Source: Buchnera aphidicola (Diuraphis noxia)
Lineage (GTDB): Bacteria > Pseudomonadota > Gammaproteobacteria > Enterobacterales > Enterobacteriaceae
Direction of reading: 5' to 3'
Length of the DNA: 64,000 bases
Assembly: GCF_001700895.1 (NCBI RefSeq)
Contig: NZ_CP013259.1
Coordinates: forward strand, 310,001-374,000
Of this stretch, positions 9,905-20,025 are shown one piece after another. A program made the translations under genes and the position numbers. How positions within the stretch are numbered: the stretch's first letter is position 1; the number at the start of each line of letters is the position of its first letter. A model generated the notes under the pieces. The model was given only the letters and a program-made list of their open reading frames with translations, was not told the DNA's origin and searched no databases.

Positions 9905-10909
9905 TTAAGTTAATTGATGCGCAATTATCCATACAGGTCTATCGCTAGTTTTATATGATTTTATTTTATTTAATTCTCCAGTATTTTTTGAAATACTATA
10001 TATAGTAAATATATTACTTTCTTCACCAGCAACTATTAAATATGAATTACTCAAATCAATACAAAAAGACCTAGGTTTTTTTTCTGTATTATAACTTTTA
10101 CAAAATGTAATTGTATAATTCTTATTTATATGAAATAAAGAAATAGTATTAAAAGAACGATCAGACGCATATAAAAAACGACCACATGATGTTATGTGTA
10201 TATCAGAAGACCAATAAACTTCCGGAGAACAATTACTATTTAAGATATTAATGTTTTGTATATTTTTTATGTAAGTTGTGTTATTTATATCTTTTACTTT
10301 CCACACATCTATAGTTCCATTTAATTCATTAACAGTATATATAAAATCCTGATTAGGATGAAAAACAATATGACGTGGTCCTGATTTTTTTATGGTTTTT
10401 AAAAACACTTGTTCTGTACTTTTTAGTATCCCAAATGTTGTTAAATAATATAAATAAATGCAATCTTCTTTAAGTGAAGTAACAAATAATATGTTATGTT
10501 TGTAATTTATTTTGGCAGCATGACAACCTTTTATATTATGAATAATCTGAATAGGATTTTTAGGTATACCATTTTTATTCAATGGACTAACACTAACACA
10601 ATTTTCATGATATGAACTGCAAAACAAAAATTCATTAGTTTTATTAAAAGAAATATAATTAGGTTGTCCAGGAATAAAACTTTCATCTTTTTTTTCAAGT
10701 TCACCATTTTTGTTTATAAAATATGTAATAATTTTATTATTAGGTCGAATTCCAGCATACAAAAGATTTTTTTCTGGAATGATATTTATAGGTTGAATTT
10801 GACCATTTGTTAAGATTGTTTGTACTAAATTCATATCTCCATTTTCATGTAAATGCCATATTTCTATATTTTCACTTTTTGCATTGGCAATATAGATAAC
10901 TTGTTTCAT
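9905..10909 (-). CDS. pgl: 6-phosphogluconolactonase
   Basis: Second enzyme of the oxidative pentose phosphate pathway, hydrolysing 6-phosphogluconolactone. It is of the seven-bladed beta-propeller type (E. coli YbhE), 334 residues against 331. Characteristic stretches include KQVIYIANAKSENIEIW at the start, GCHAAKI, GPRHIVFHPNQ, VNELNGTIDVW and ADIHIT-like SDIHITSCGR. Its partner zwf is in the same window at 44.9 kb. It lies downstream of mfd in the same direction, separated by a hairpin with a T run. Confidence 0.94.
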   Translation of the reverse strand: MKQVIYIANAKSENIEIWHLHENGDMNLVQTILTNGQIQPINIIPEKNLLYAGIRPNNKIITYFINKNGELEKKDESFIPGQPNYISFNKTNEFLFCSSYHENCVSVSPLNKNGIPKNPIQIIHNIKGCHAAKINYKHNILFVTSLKEDCIYLYYLTTFGILKSTEQVFLKTIKKSGPRHIVFHPNQDFIYTVNELNGTIDVWKVKDINNTTYIKNIQNINILNSNCSPEVYWSSDIHITSCGRFLYASDRSFNTISLFHINKNYTITFCKSYNTEKKPRSFCIDLSNSYLIVAGEESNIFTIYSISKNTGELNKIKSYKTSDRPVWIIAHQLT

Positions 10910-10943
10910 ATAATTCCTTTGATATTTTTTAGTGATATTGTAT

Positions 10944-10973
10944 TAAAAAAATATATTAATTATATTAATATAT
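10944..10973 (-). terminator. probable intrinsic terminator of mfd
   Basis: Perfect 10-bp AT-only stem ATATATTAAT / ATTAATATAT with loop TAT (10951-10973). On the minus strand it is followed at once by six T (10945-10950). It sits 53 bp after the mfd stop and before pgl. Confidence 0.45.
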
Positions 10974-11025
10974 ACGATTCAAAAACATTGAAAACACAAA
11001 GATATTGATGATTTATAAGTTATAT

Positions 11026-13458
11026 TCAATTCTTTTTTTTTAAATGTTTTAATAAATTTAACATCCATACAAGACGTAAATAATCATTATCTGAATGATA
11101 TAAAAATTTTAATTTTGTAGAACTTTCCATTTTCCAAATATCTGGTTCTTTTTGGAATATTTTTAATAAATATTCAGTATTCACTAAATTAGTGTTATTA
11201 AATTCGATAATACCTGTTTTTTTATTGAATTTAATCAATTTAATTCCTATTTTATATGAAATTAATCGAATTTTAGAAATCATCACTAAATTTTTAGAAA
11301 ATTCTGGAAGTTTTCCAAAATTTTTAATTAATTCAGATTGAATGTTTTCAATTTCTTTTTCATTCTTAGCATTACTAAGTTTTTGATAAAAAAATAATCG
11401 TAAATTAACATCAGAAATGTAATTTTCTGGCAATAATGCTGATACATATAATTCAATTTCTACTGACTCTTTTAATAATTCACTATAAGACAAATTATTT
11501 TGATTCTTCAATAAACGAATAGCATTTTTTAAAAGTTTCATGTATAGAGAAAACCCTATGCTTTTTACATGTCCACTTTGTTCTTTTCCTAAAATTTCAC
11601 CTATACCTCTAATTTCAAGATCTTGATTGGATAAAGAAAATCCTCCTCCAAAATTATCCACTGATGAAATTGCTTCTAATCTTTTTTTTGCATCAGACGT
11701 AATTTTTTTAAAATTGTTTACAAGAAATAAAGCGTATGCTTGATGATTTGATCTACCAATTCGTCCGCGTAACTGATGAAGTTGAGAAAGGCCAAAATGA
11801 TCTGAATTTTCAATGATAATTGTGTTTGCTCTTGGTATATCAATACCACTCTCAATAATAGTAGTACAAATTAAAACATTAAATTCATTATTATAAAATT
11901 CATTCATCACTGTTTTTAAATCGACATTATTCATTTTTCCATGACCTATTTTAATATTAGCTTCAGGAATTAATTTTGATAATCTTTCAGCAATATTAAA
12001 AATATTTTTGACTTTATTATATATATAATATACTTGTCCACCTCTTGATATTTCGCGTAATATCGTCTTTCTGATTAATAAAGGATTATATTCTTCAATA
12101 AGAGTTTTAATAGCTAATCTTTGAGCTGGTGGTTTTTCTATAATTGAAACATCTTTAATACCAATCATAGTCATATTTAAAGTACGCGGTATAGGTGTAG
12201 CTGTTAATGTTAATATATCAATATTAGGATGTCTTTGTTTAAAGGTTTCTTTATGATTTACACCAAATCTATGTTCTTCATCAATAATCAATAAACCTAA
12301 GTCATACCATTTTATTTCTTTTAATAAAAGTTTATGCGTACCGATTAAAATATTAATTGTTCCATTTTCAGTGTTTTGAAAAATTAAATTTTGTTTTTTT
12401 TTATTTTGAAATCTAGATAATATTTCAATATTAATATTCCAATTACAAAATCGTTTGTTAAAATTTTCATAATGTTGTTGCGCTAATAAAGTAGTTGGGA
12501 CTAAAATAGCTACTTGCTTTTTATTAGATACAGATACAAAAGCTGCTCGCATTGCAATTTCTGTTTTTCCAAAACCTACGTCTCCACAAATTAAACGATC
12601 CATCGGAACAAAATTACACATATCTTGAAGTACAGATTTCATGACTTTTTTTTGGTCTACTGTTATTTCAAATAAACAATCTTTACAAAATATGTTGTAA
12701 ATTTTTTCATTTTTTTTAAATAAAAATCCTTTTTGGGATTTTCTATTAGAATAGATATTTAATAACTGTGCAGCATGGTCATATATCGTTGTATTAATTT
12801 TTTGTTTTATTTTATTCCATTCATCACCACCTAACTTATGAAGAGGTGCATTTTCTTTTGAAGTTTCTGTATACGGAGAAATTAAATTTAAAGATGAAAC
12901 AGGAATATATAATTTATCTTCATTTGCATATAAAATAATTAAATATTCAGATTGCATGCTAGCAGTTTTTATAGTAGTTAAACCTTGATAACGCCCAATA
13001 CCATGTTGAATATGTATGATCGGATGATTTATAATAAATTGAGATAAATTAGTATTTTGTGAATTATTAATGTTATTTTTCACATTAACAATATATTCAT
13101 GATTAATTAGTGGTAATAAGTCTTTTGTAAAAATAAACAAAAACTTATCTTTTGTATCTATAAATTCTTTTTCGATTTTTTGTGTCATATAAAAATAATT
13201 AATATTATTATCAAGTTCAATAGTTTTTTTTACATATTTTGGATAAATTTTATTTTTCATTAAAAAATTTAAAATTTTTTTTAAAAATTGTTTTTGTGTT
13301 AAAAAAAATATTATTTTTCCTGAAAAATTATGTAAAAAAGACAAAATTGTCTTCAATTTTTTTTGATCATTAAAATCATGAAAAACATTTGATAATGTAT
13401 TATATTTACAATTAATAAGTTTTTTGTTTTTTAAAATTTGATTTTCTGTGGTTTTCAT
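11026..13458 (-). CDS. mfd: transcription-repair coupling factor, N-terminally shortened
   Basis: DNA translocase that removes stalled RNA polymerase. It has 810 residues against 1148 in E. coli. What remains is the D3-like spacer (about 30-120), the RNA polymerase interacting domain beginning with PIIHIQHGIGRYQG (about 145), Walker A GDVGFGKTE (292-300), the DEEH box, motif III TATPIPRTL, the translocase motifs (TTIIESGIDIP, QLRGRIGRS) and the C-terminal D7 domain. Comparing the Walker lysine with E. coli Lys634 shows about 335 N-terminal residues missing. That is the UvrB-like D1a-D2-D1b module, which binds UvrA. The start ATG lacks a clear Shine-Dalgarno. It probably still dislodges polymerase without recruiting excision repair. 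Confidence 0.94.
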   Translation of the reverse strand: MKTTENQILKNKKLINCKYNTLSNVFHDFNDQKKLKTILSFLHNFSGKIIFFLTQKQFLKKILNFLMKNKIYPKYVKKTIELDNNINYFYMTQKIEKEFIDTKDKFLFIFTKDLLPLINHEYIVNVKNNINNSQNTNLSQFIINHPIIHIQHGIGRYQGLTTIKTASMQSEYLIILYANEDKLYIPVSSLNLISPYTETSKENAPLHKLGGDEWNKIKQKINTTIYDHAAQLLNIYSNRKSQKGFLFKKNEKIYNIFCKDCLFEITVDQKKVMKSVLQDMCNFVPMDRLICGDVGFGKTEIAMRAAFVSVSNKKQVAILVPTTLLAQQHYENFNKRFCNWNINIEILSRFQNKKKQNLIFQNTENGTINILIGTHKLLLKEIKWYDLGLLIIDEEHRFGVNHKETFKQRHPNIDILTLTATPIPRTLNMTMIGIKDVSIIEKPPAQRLAIKTLIEEYNPLLIRKTILREISRGGQVYYIYNKVKNIFNIAERLSKLIPEANIKIGHGKMNNVDLKTVMNEFYNNEFNVLICTTIIESGIDIPRANTIIIENSDHFGLSQLHQLRGRIGRSNHQAYALFLVNNFKKITSDAKKRLEAISSVDNFGGGFSLSNQDLEIRGIGEILGKEQSGHVKSIGFSLYMKLLKNAIRLLKNQNNLSYSELLKESVEIELYVSALLPENYISDVNLRLFFYQKLSNAKNEKEIENIQSELIKNFGKLPEFSKNLVMISKIRLISYKIGIKLIKFNKKTGIIEFNNTNLVNTEYLLKIFQKEPDIWKMESSTKLKFLYHSDNDYLRLVWMLNLLKHLKKKN

Positions 13459-13906
13459 TTGAGGAAAGTATTTTAAAAGAAAAGATTAAAATTTTAATTC
13501 GTATTTTCTATTCCAAAAATAGAATTTTAGTTATTATATAAGAAATTAAATATCTTGATGTAAACTGTTTGAGTTGTAATTTATTGTTTTTAAAATATTA
13601 AATGAATAAAATTTTATTTTTATAATATATAAATGCGAAATTTAATTAAGTATTCACTTAACATTATTATTATTTAAATGAAACAAGAAACAATGTAATA
13701 TTTCATTATGTTTTCATGTTATCAAATTTCACTGTTTAAAAATATTTATTAACAATATTTTTGTCAATTTATTATTTATACTATGATAGTATATCTTTTT
13801 TATTTTAAATAGTTTTTTCATAATATCTGTTTTTTAATTTTTTTAAAATAGAAATAAATATAAAAAATTTTTATTAAATAACATATTCTTATTTAAGAAG
13901 TAATGT
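13459..13906. other. 448-bp non-coding gap between divergent mfd and lolC
   Basis: No open frame or recognisable remnant of the missing 5' part of mfd can be read here. A candidate lolC promoter is TTGTCA (13761-13766) and TATGAT (13782-13787), but the 15-bp spacing is short. The stretch is simple AT-rich sequence otherwise. Confidence 0.35.
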
Positions 13907-15106
13907 ATGTATAAACCTATATATTTATTTATTAGTTTGCGTTATTTATGGAATATTCATTTACCAATATTTAAAAAATTAACTATTATTTTGTCTATTA
14001 CAAGTATTGCTATTAGCATAGCTTCACTTATTATCATTATGTCTATAATTAATGGTTTCGAAGAAAATTTTAAAAAAAATATTTTATCTTTTGTTCCTCA
14101 TTTAATTGTTACAAATAAAAATAATTATATTAATAAATCAGAATTTCCTAAAAATATCTTAAATTTATATAGCTTTCAAAAATTTTCTGAATTTATTAAT
14201 CATGAAGTTATTTTAAAAACTAAAAATAATATCAGTATAGGAGAAATAATTGGAGTTGATAATATTAGCGATAAAAACATTAATCAGTATAATATAAAAA
14301 ATATTTCAAATATACTGTATCCTAATAAATATAATACAATTATCGGATTAGAATTAGCAAAAAAATTAAATATTCATATTGGAGATCAAATCAAATTAAT
14401 TTCTTTTTCTAATAAGAAAAGTTTTTTTTTAAAAAATAATGTGACTGTAAAAACATTTAAAGTTATAGATTTTTTTTATACTAAAAATGAAATTGATTAT
14501 TATCAAATTTTAATTAATAAAGAAGATAGTTTAAATTTATTAAATTTTTCTAAAGATTATATTACTGGTTGGCGCGTGTGGTTTAAAAATCCGCTATCTT
14601 TAGATATTAATCAAATTAAAAAATTGATTAATGGTTTTGTTTTACTAGACTGGAAATCACAAAAAGGTGAATTATTCAAAGAAATGATTATTGAAAAATA
14701 TATTATGTTTTTTTTATTTATTTTGATTTTGATAGTGTCAATTTTTAATATATTTATTAGTCTTACTATTTATACCATAGAAAAAAAAAATAGTATTGCA
14801 ATATTACAGTCACAAGGATTAGCAAATTGGAAAATTATATTAATATTTGTTATAATTGGTTCTAGTACTGCTGTCATAGGAAATATATTTGGTACAATCA
14901 TTAGTATTATATTAATTCAAGAGAAATACTTTTTAAAATCTCTAATAAGTATATTTTTTGGTGAAATTGATTTTTTTGTGATTATATCACTCTATCAAGT
15001 GTTATTTGTAAATATTGCATCTATATTAGTTACAAGCCTTGCTACGTTATATCCAGCTTTGAATAGTATCAAATCAAATCCAGCTAAAATTTTATCCAAT
15101 GAATAA
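13907..15106 (+). CDS. lolC: lipoprotein-releasing system transmembrane protein LolC
   Basis: Inner-membrane subunit of the LolCDE ABC exporter, which releases outer-membrane lipoproteins to the carrier LolA. The 399 residues have the FtsX/MacB topology: one membrane segment near residues 24-46 (IILSITSIAISIASL), a large periplasmic domain, and three membrane segments after residue about 265. The N-terminus MYKPIYLFISLRYL matches E. coli YcfU. An A10 tract at 14781-14790 stays in frame. It overlaps lolD by 8 bp, indicating an operon lolC-lolD-lolE. Confidence 0.93.
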   Translation: MYKPIYLFISLRYLWNIHLPIFKKLTIILSITSIAISIASLIIIMSIINGFEENFKKNILSFVPHLIVTNKNNYINKSEFPKNILNLYSFQKFSEFINHEVILKTKNNISIGEIIGVDNISDKNINQYNIKNISNILYPNKYNTIIGLELAKKLNIHIGDQIKLISFSNKKSFFLKNNVTVKTFKVIDFFYTKNEIDYYQILINKEDSLNLLNFSKDYITGWRVWFKNPLSLDINQIKKLINGFVLLDWKSQKGELFKEMIIEKYIMFFLFILILIVSIFNIFISLTIYTIEKKNSIAILQSQGLANWKIILIFVIIGSSTAVIGNIFGTIISIILIQEKYFLKSLISIFFGEIDFFVIISLYQVLFVNIASILVTSLATLYPALNSIKSNPAKILSNE

Positions 15107-15785
15107 TATTATAAAATGCATAAAGTTAACTAAATTTTATAAAGATGGCGATTTAACTATAAATATTTTAAAAGAAATTTCATTTCAATTAAATAATAAA
15201 GAAATAGTAGCGATTATTGGAAAATCTGGTTCAGGAAAAAGCACATTTTTACATTTACTTGCTGGTTTAGATGCAGCAAGTTCTGGTGATGTTTTTTTAA
15301 ATGGGATCTCAATAAATTCTATGTCGTCAAATAAAATTGCCCAGTTCAGAAATAAACAACTAGGATTTATTTATCAATTTCATTATTTAATGTTAGAATT
15401 CAATATATTAGAAAATGTTGCCATTCCTTTGTTAATTAGCAATAAAAGCAAATCAGAATCTGAAGAAATAGCATATCAAATGTTAAAAAAAGTTAAATTA
15501 GAAAAAAAAATAAACAAATATCCATCTGAAATTTCCGGTGGAGAAAGACAACGTGTTGCAATTGCTAGGGCTTTTGTGAATAAACCCTCTCTGATAATTG
15601 CAGATGAACCTACTGGTAATTTAGATCAATACAATGCTAATATCATTTTAAATTTAATTTTTGAATTTAATAGTTCTTATGATACATCTTTTTTAATTGT
15701 TACACATGATGTTAATTTAATAAAAAAAATACCTGTTTTATTCGAAATGAAAAATGGTCAACTATATAATTATAATAACCAATAA
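15099..15785 (+). CDS. lolD: lipoprotein-releasing system ATP-binding protein LolD
   Basis: ABC ATPase of the LolCDE complex, 228 residues (E. coli 233). Walker A is GKSGSGKST (about 41-49), the signature is SGGERQR, Walker B is [12 protein letters not shown] and the switch His is in VTHD. It starts inside the end of lolC and is followed 15 bp later by lolE. It would supply ATP for extracting lipoproteins. Confidence 0.96.
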   Translation: MNNIIKCIKLTKFYKDGDLTINILKEISFQLNNKEIVAIIGKSGSGKSTFLHLLAGLDAASSGDVFLNGISINSMSSNKIAQFRNKQLGFIYQFHYLMLEFNILENVAIPLLISNKSKSESEEIAYQMLKKVKLEKKINKYPSEISGGERQRVAIARAFVNKPSLIIADEPTGNLDQYNANIILNLIFEFNSSYDTSFLIVTHDVNLIKKIPVLFEMKNGQLYNYNNQ

Positions 15786-15800
15786 AAAAAGATATGATGA

Positions 15801-17029
15801 ATGAATTTTTTACCATTTTTAATTGCAAAACGATTATACCTGAATCAAAATAAAAATAATAAAATATTGATAATTTCTATTTTATCTAAAATAGGAATAT
15901 CTATTTCTGTGTTTGCACTAATTATAAGTTTAAGCGCATTAAATGGTTTTCACACATTATTAAATAAAACAATTTTATCTAGCGTGCCTCATGGAATTAT
16001 TCAATTAACTAAACCATCTTCATTAAGATGGAAAGATGTAGTAAAAATATCAAATTCTTCTCCGGACATTTTATATTGTGAACCTTATGTTATTAAAAAT
16101 GGATTATTAAGTTATAAAAATACAGTAAAAATGATTGAAATTAAAAGTTTTAAAGATATAAATTATTTTAAAAAAAATTGTGTTCAATGTAAAAATATTG
16201 ATTTTTTAAAAAAAAAAATAATAAAATTATTATTTCATCAATTTTTGCAAAAACACTATCAATTCAAACGGGTGATTTAATTCATTTGATTGTTTTCAAT
16301 AAAAAAGAAAACCTCACTAAATTCAATTTACAATATTTCTCTTTAGAGGTAATAGGAACATTCAAAGAAAATGGTATATTAGATTCTAATATAGGATATA
16401 TACCTTTTGAATTTTTTCAAAAATTTCTTATTAGAGAAGATGATATTGATAAAATTGAGTTATATATGTTTAATCCATTTGATGCCAATAAAATTATTAT
16501 CAATATAGCAAAAAAAATTCATACGCCCCTTTTTTTATACACTTGGATTAATGATTATAAATATATATATCATGATATTAATGTAATGAAAGCAATTATA
16601 TATTTATTTTTGTTACTACTAATAATTATCTCATGTTTTAGCATTACATCTATTTCATTAATGACTATATCTAAAAAAACTCAAGAAATCGCTATACTAC
16701 GTAGTATGGGGGCTAATAATTTTCTTATTCAAATAATTTTTTTATATTATGGCATAAGATCTATAATTATATCTTCTATGATAGGTATCTTTCTTAGTTT
16801 AATCAGTATTTTAAATTTTAAAAACATAATATTTTTTTTAGAATACTTTTTTAAAAAAAGTATATTATTAGATAATATTTATTACAAAAATTTTTTTTTA
16901 TTAGAATTAAATTTATTTGATGTATCTGTTGTTTTCATTAATATTTTAATTATAGGTATTATTACAAATTGGTATCCAGCATATTATGCTTCACGTCTTA
17001 ATCCGAGTGAAATATTAAAAGAATATTAA
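15801..17029 (+). pseudogene. lolE: lipoprotein-releasing protein LolE, frameshifted at a poly(A) tract
   Basis: Partner of LolC. The first frame (15801 to 16280) encodes the N-terminal membrane segment and part of the periplasmic domain. After the run of eleven A at 16208-16218 homology continues in another frame (open from 16202, through IQTGDLIHLI and GYIPFEFF, to the stop at 17029). That part carries the three C-terminal membrane segments and the family ending WYPAYYASRLNPSEIL. One extra A, or two fewer, would join them into a protein of about 409 residues (E. coli LolE 414). The rest is undamaged, so the break is recent, rescued by transcriptional slippage, or a sequencing undercall. The apparent TTG start at 16286 is not real. 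Confidence 0.9.
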
Positions 17030-17065
17030 AAATACCTGATTTTTTAAAAAATAATTTTTCTATGA

Positions 17066-18076
<1,011 letters not shown>

Positions 18077-18089
18077 ATATTTTATTAAA

Positions 18090-18125
18090 ATTTTACTAAA
18101 GAATTTAGTAAAATAATATTTTTAT
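18090..18125 (+). terminator. intrinsic terminator of gapA
   Basis: Perfect 11-bp stem ATTTTACTAAA / TTTAGTAAAAT with loop GAA (18090-18114), followed by a T-rich tail, 13 bp after the gapA stop. Confidence 0.65.
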
Positions 18126-18165
18126 TATATATAAATGATAAATATGTTTTATTTTTTATTTAGAA

Positions 18166-18209
18166 TGTATAAGCGGTATTAAGTTTTTAACTTAATACTG
18201 CTTTATACA
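18166..18209. repeat. long hairpin between convergent gapA and queF
   Basis: Arms 18166-18184 and 18190-18209 pair over 19 positions with one bulged base and one G-U type mismatch; the loop is five bases. The arms contain several G and C, unlike the surroundings. No T run follows on either strand, so it is not a classical terminator for either gene. It may protect mRNA 3' ends or act as a bidirectional transcription barrier. Confidence 0.6.
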
Positions 18210-18271
18210 ACATCAAAAAAATAACATTTATACTAAAAAAATATTATTTATGGTAAAACATGATAAATATT

Positions 18272-19057
18272 TTATTGTCGAGCCATTCGAATAATAGAAG
18301 GCAAAAAAATACTATTAGTACGCCATGGATTAATATCAATCCCGCCTCTACGTGTATATCTTGCGTATATAGTAAGCTCATTAGGTTTACAAATACTTAA
18401 AATATCATGAAAAATTCTTTCTACACATTCTTCATGGAATTCATTATGACCACGAAAAGAAATTAAATAAGCAAGCAATGCAGAATGATTGATTTGTTTT
18501 CCAGAATATATAATCTGTATTGATGCCCAATCAGGTTGATGAGTTATGGGACAATTTGATTTAAATAAATGACTATACAAAGATTCTGTTAAGGTGTTTT
18601 TAGAATGACAAATAAGGAGCGATGGATCGTATTGATAAGATTTTATATTGATATTTTGTTTATCTATACACACACCCTGAAATTTTGATATATTTTGATT
18701 GTTAATATCATCTAACGTAAAAAGTTTAATAGATACTTGTCCACATATACAATTAGTAAGATCTGATTTTAATACTTGCATAATCTTTTTACTATGACTA
18801 AATTTAGTTTGATGAAAACTATTAATATACATTTTTAAACTTTTAGATTCAATAATATTAAGACTACTTGCATGAATTTCCAATATAGCAACAGCAACTT
18901 CCGGAATACCATTTTCATTTAACCAAGATAATTCATATAAAGTCCAAACGTCTTTGCCAAAAAATGGAAGATGAGAATTGTTTAATTTAATAATATTCCG
19001 GTGTTTTTTTCGAGGTATACTTTTTAACAAGTTAAAATGATCTGTTTTTAAACTCAT
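18272..19057 (-). CDS. queF: NADPH-dependent 7-cyano-7-deazaguanine (preQ0) reductase
   Basis: Reduces preQ0 to preQ1 for queuosine in tRNA; 261 residues (E. coli 282, the difference being mainly a shorter N-terminus). The nucleophilic Cys lies in KSNCPITHQPDWAS, followed by the C-terminal signature HNEFHEECVERIF and RYTRRGGIDINPWR. The first half (WTLYELSWLNENG, IESKSLKMYINSF) matches the two-domain type of QueF. It is convergent with gapA and lies 113 bp downstream of fldA in the same direction. No other queuosine gene is in the window. Confidence 0.94.
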   Translation of the reverse strand: MSLKTDHFNLLKSIPRKKHRNIIKLNNSHLPFFGKDVWTLYELSWLNENGIPEVAVAILEIHASSLNIIESKSLKMYINSFHQTKFSHSKKIMQVLKSDLTNCICGQVSIKLFTLDDINNQNISKFQGVCIDKQNINIKSYQYDPSLLICHSKNTLTESLYSHLFKSNCPITHQPDWASIQIIYSGKQINHSALLAYLISFRGHNEFHEECVERIFHDILSICKPNELTIYARYTRRGGIDINPWRTNSIFLPSIIRMARQ

Positions 19058-19170
19058 ATAATGTCTTTTTTAAAGTTTTTAAAAATAAAAAGATGTTTGT
19101 TCTGAATTATTGTACATTATATCAAATATATTAATCTTTAAAAAAATTTTAACAATTCTTTCTATTGTAT

Positions 19171-19677
19171 TTAAAATGAAGCAAGAATACTTTTTAGCCA
19201 TTTTTTAATTCTTTCATTAGTTTTATCAGGTTGTCTATCTTCATCTAAAACTAATCCTACAAAATGTTCTCTATTTAACAAAGCTTTAGATTTTTCAAAA
19301 AAATATCCCTTTGTAGGCCATTCTCCAATAATTTTAGCGTTTTTTTCTTTAATGACTTTGTATATTAATCCTATCGCATCACAAAAAAATTCACTATAAT
19401 CTTCTTGATCACCACATCCAAATAATGCTACAGTTTTACCTGAAAAATTAATTTTTTTTAAAGTTGGTAAAAAATCATCCCAATCACATTGAATTTCACC
19501 ATAATACCAAGTAGGAATTCCTAGTATTAAAGAATCAAATTTTTCAAGATCTTTTTGAGTAGAATTGCTAATATCATATAATATACAAATATTTTTACCG
19601 ATAGATTTTTGAATTAATTTTGCTATATTTTCTGTATTACCTGTATCACTTCCAAAAAAAAGACCTATTTTTTTCAT
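19171..19677 (-). CDS. fldA: flavodoxin I
   Basis: FMN electron carrier, 168 residues (E. coli 176). The phosphate loop [11 protein letters not shown] is at residues 9-19. The FMN-stacking loops are [11 protein letters not shown] (about 55) and [12 protein letters not shown] (about 90), so it is a long-chain flavodoxin. Likely clients encoded in this window are IspG, BioB and RlmN. An AGGT lies about 8 nt before the ATG. Its retention in a reduced genome fits several essential radical SAM and Fe-S reactions depending on it. Confidence 0.96.
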   Translation of the reverse strand: MKKIGLFFGSDTGNTENIAKLIQKSIGKNICILYDISNSTQKDLEKFDSLILGIPTWYYGEIQCDWDDFLPTLKKINFSGKTVALFGCGDQEDYSEFFCDAIGLIYKVIKEKNAKIIGEWPTKGYFFEKSKALLNREHFVGLVLDEDRQPDKTNERIKKWLKSILASF

Positions 19678-20025
19678 TTTTATGACCTATAATAAGATAT
19701 GTTTATGTTAGTATCAATAATATATTAGTTGATTATAGAAAATATGATGGACATAAAACAAAAATTTTTCATTAATATTCTTAAAATTAATATTTTATTT
19801 TTTTATCACATATATGTTAATATTGCTTTTTATCTAAAAACTATTTTTTCTATATGTTTACGATTATATTTTCTAATCTAATTTAATTAAAGATAAAGAA
19901 TTTTTTTAAAAAACAAGATAAAAAATTAAAAAAATATTTACGAAAAAATGTATGATAAACATATTACATATGTTTGTAACATAAATGTTTTTTAACATAC
20001 CGTTTGAATTAAAATATAAAAAATT
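19678..20025. other. 348-bp non-coding gap between divergent fldA and phrB
   Basis: I see no gene or readable remnant. It contains a perfect 8-bp dyad AAACATAT-TAC-ATATGTTT at 19957-19975 and a weaker 5-bp stem followed by six T at 19978-19993, both just ahead of phrB. Their role is unknown. Confidence 0.35.

Noticed and set aside
13761..13787. Confident promoter for lolC
   Set aside because: Both hexamers are good, but the 15-bp spacer is short and AT-rich background makes chance matches common; kept only as a remark in the gap entry.
16286..17029. A separate permease gene starting at TTG 16286
   Set aside because: It is the second half of lolE after a poly(A) frameshift; homology is continuous with the first half.
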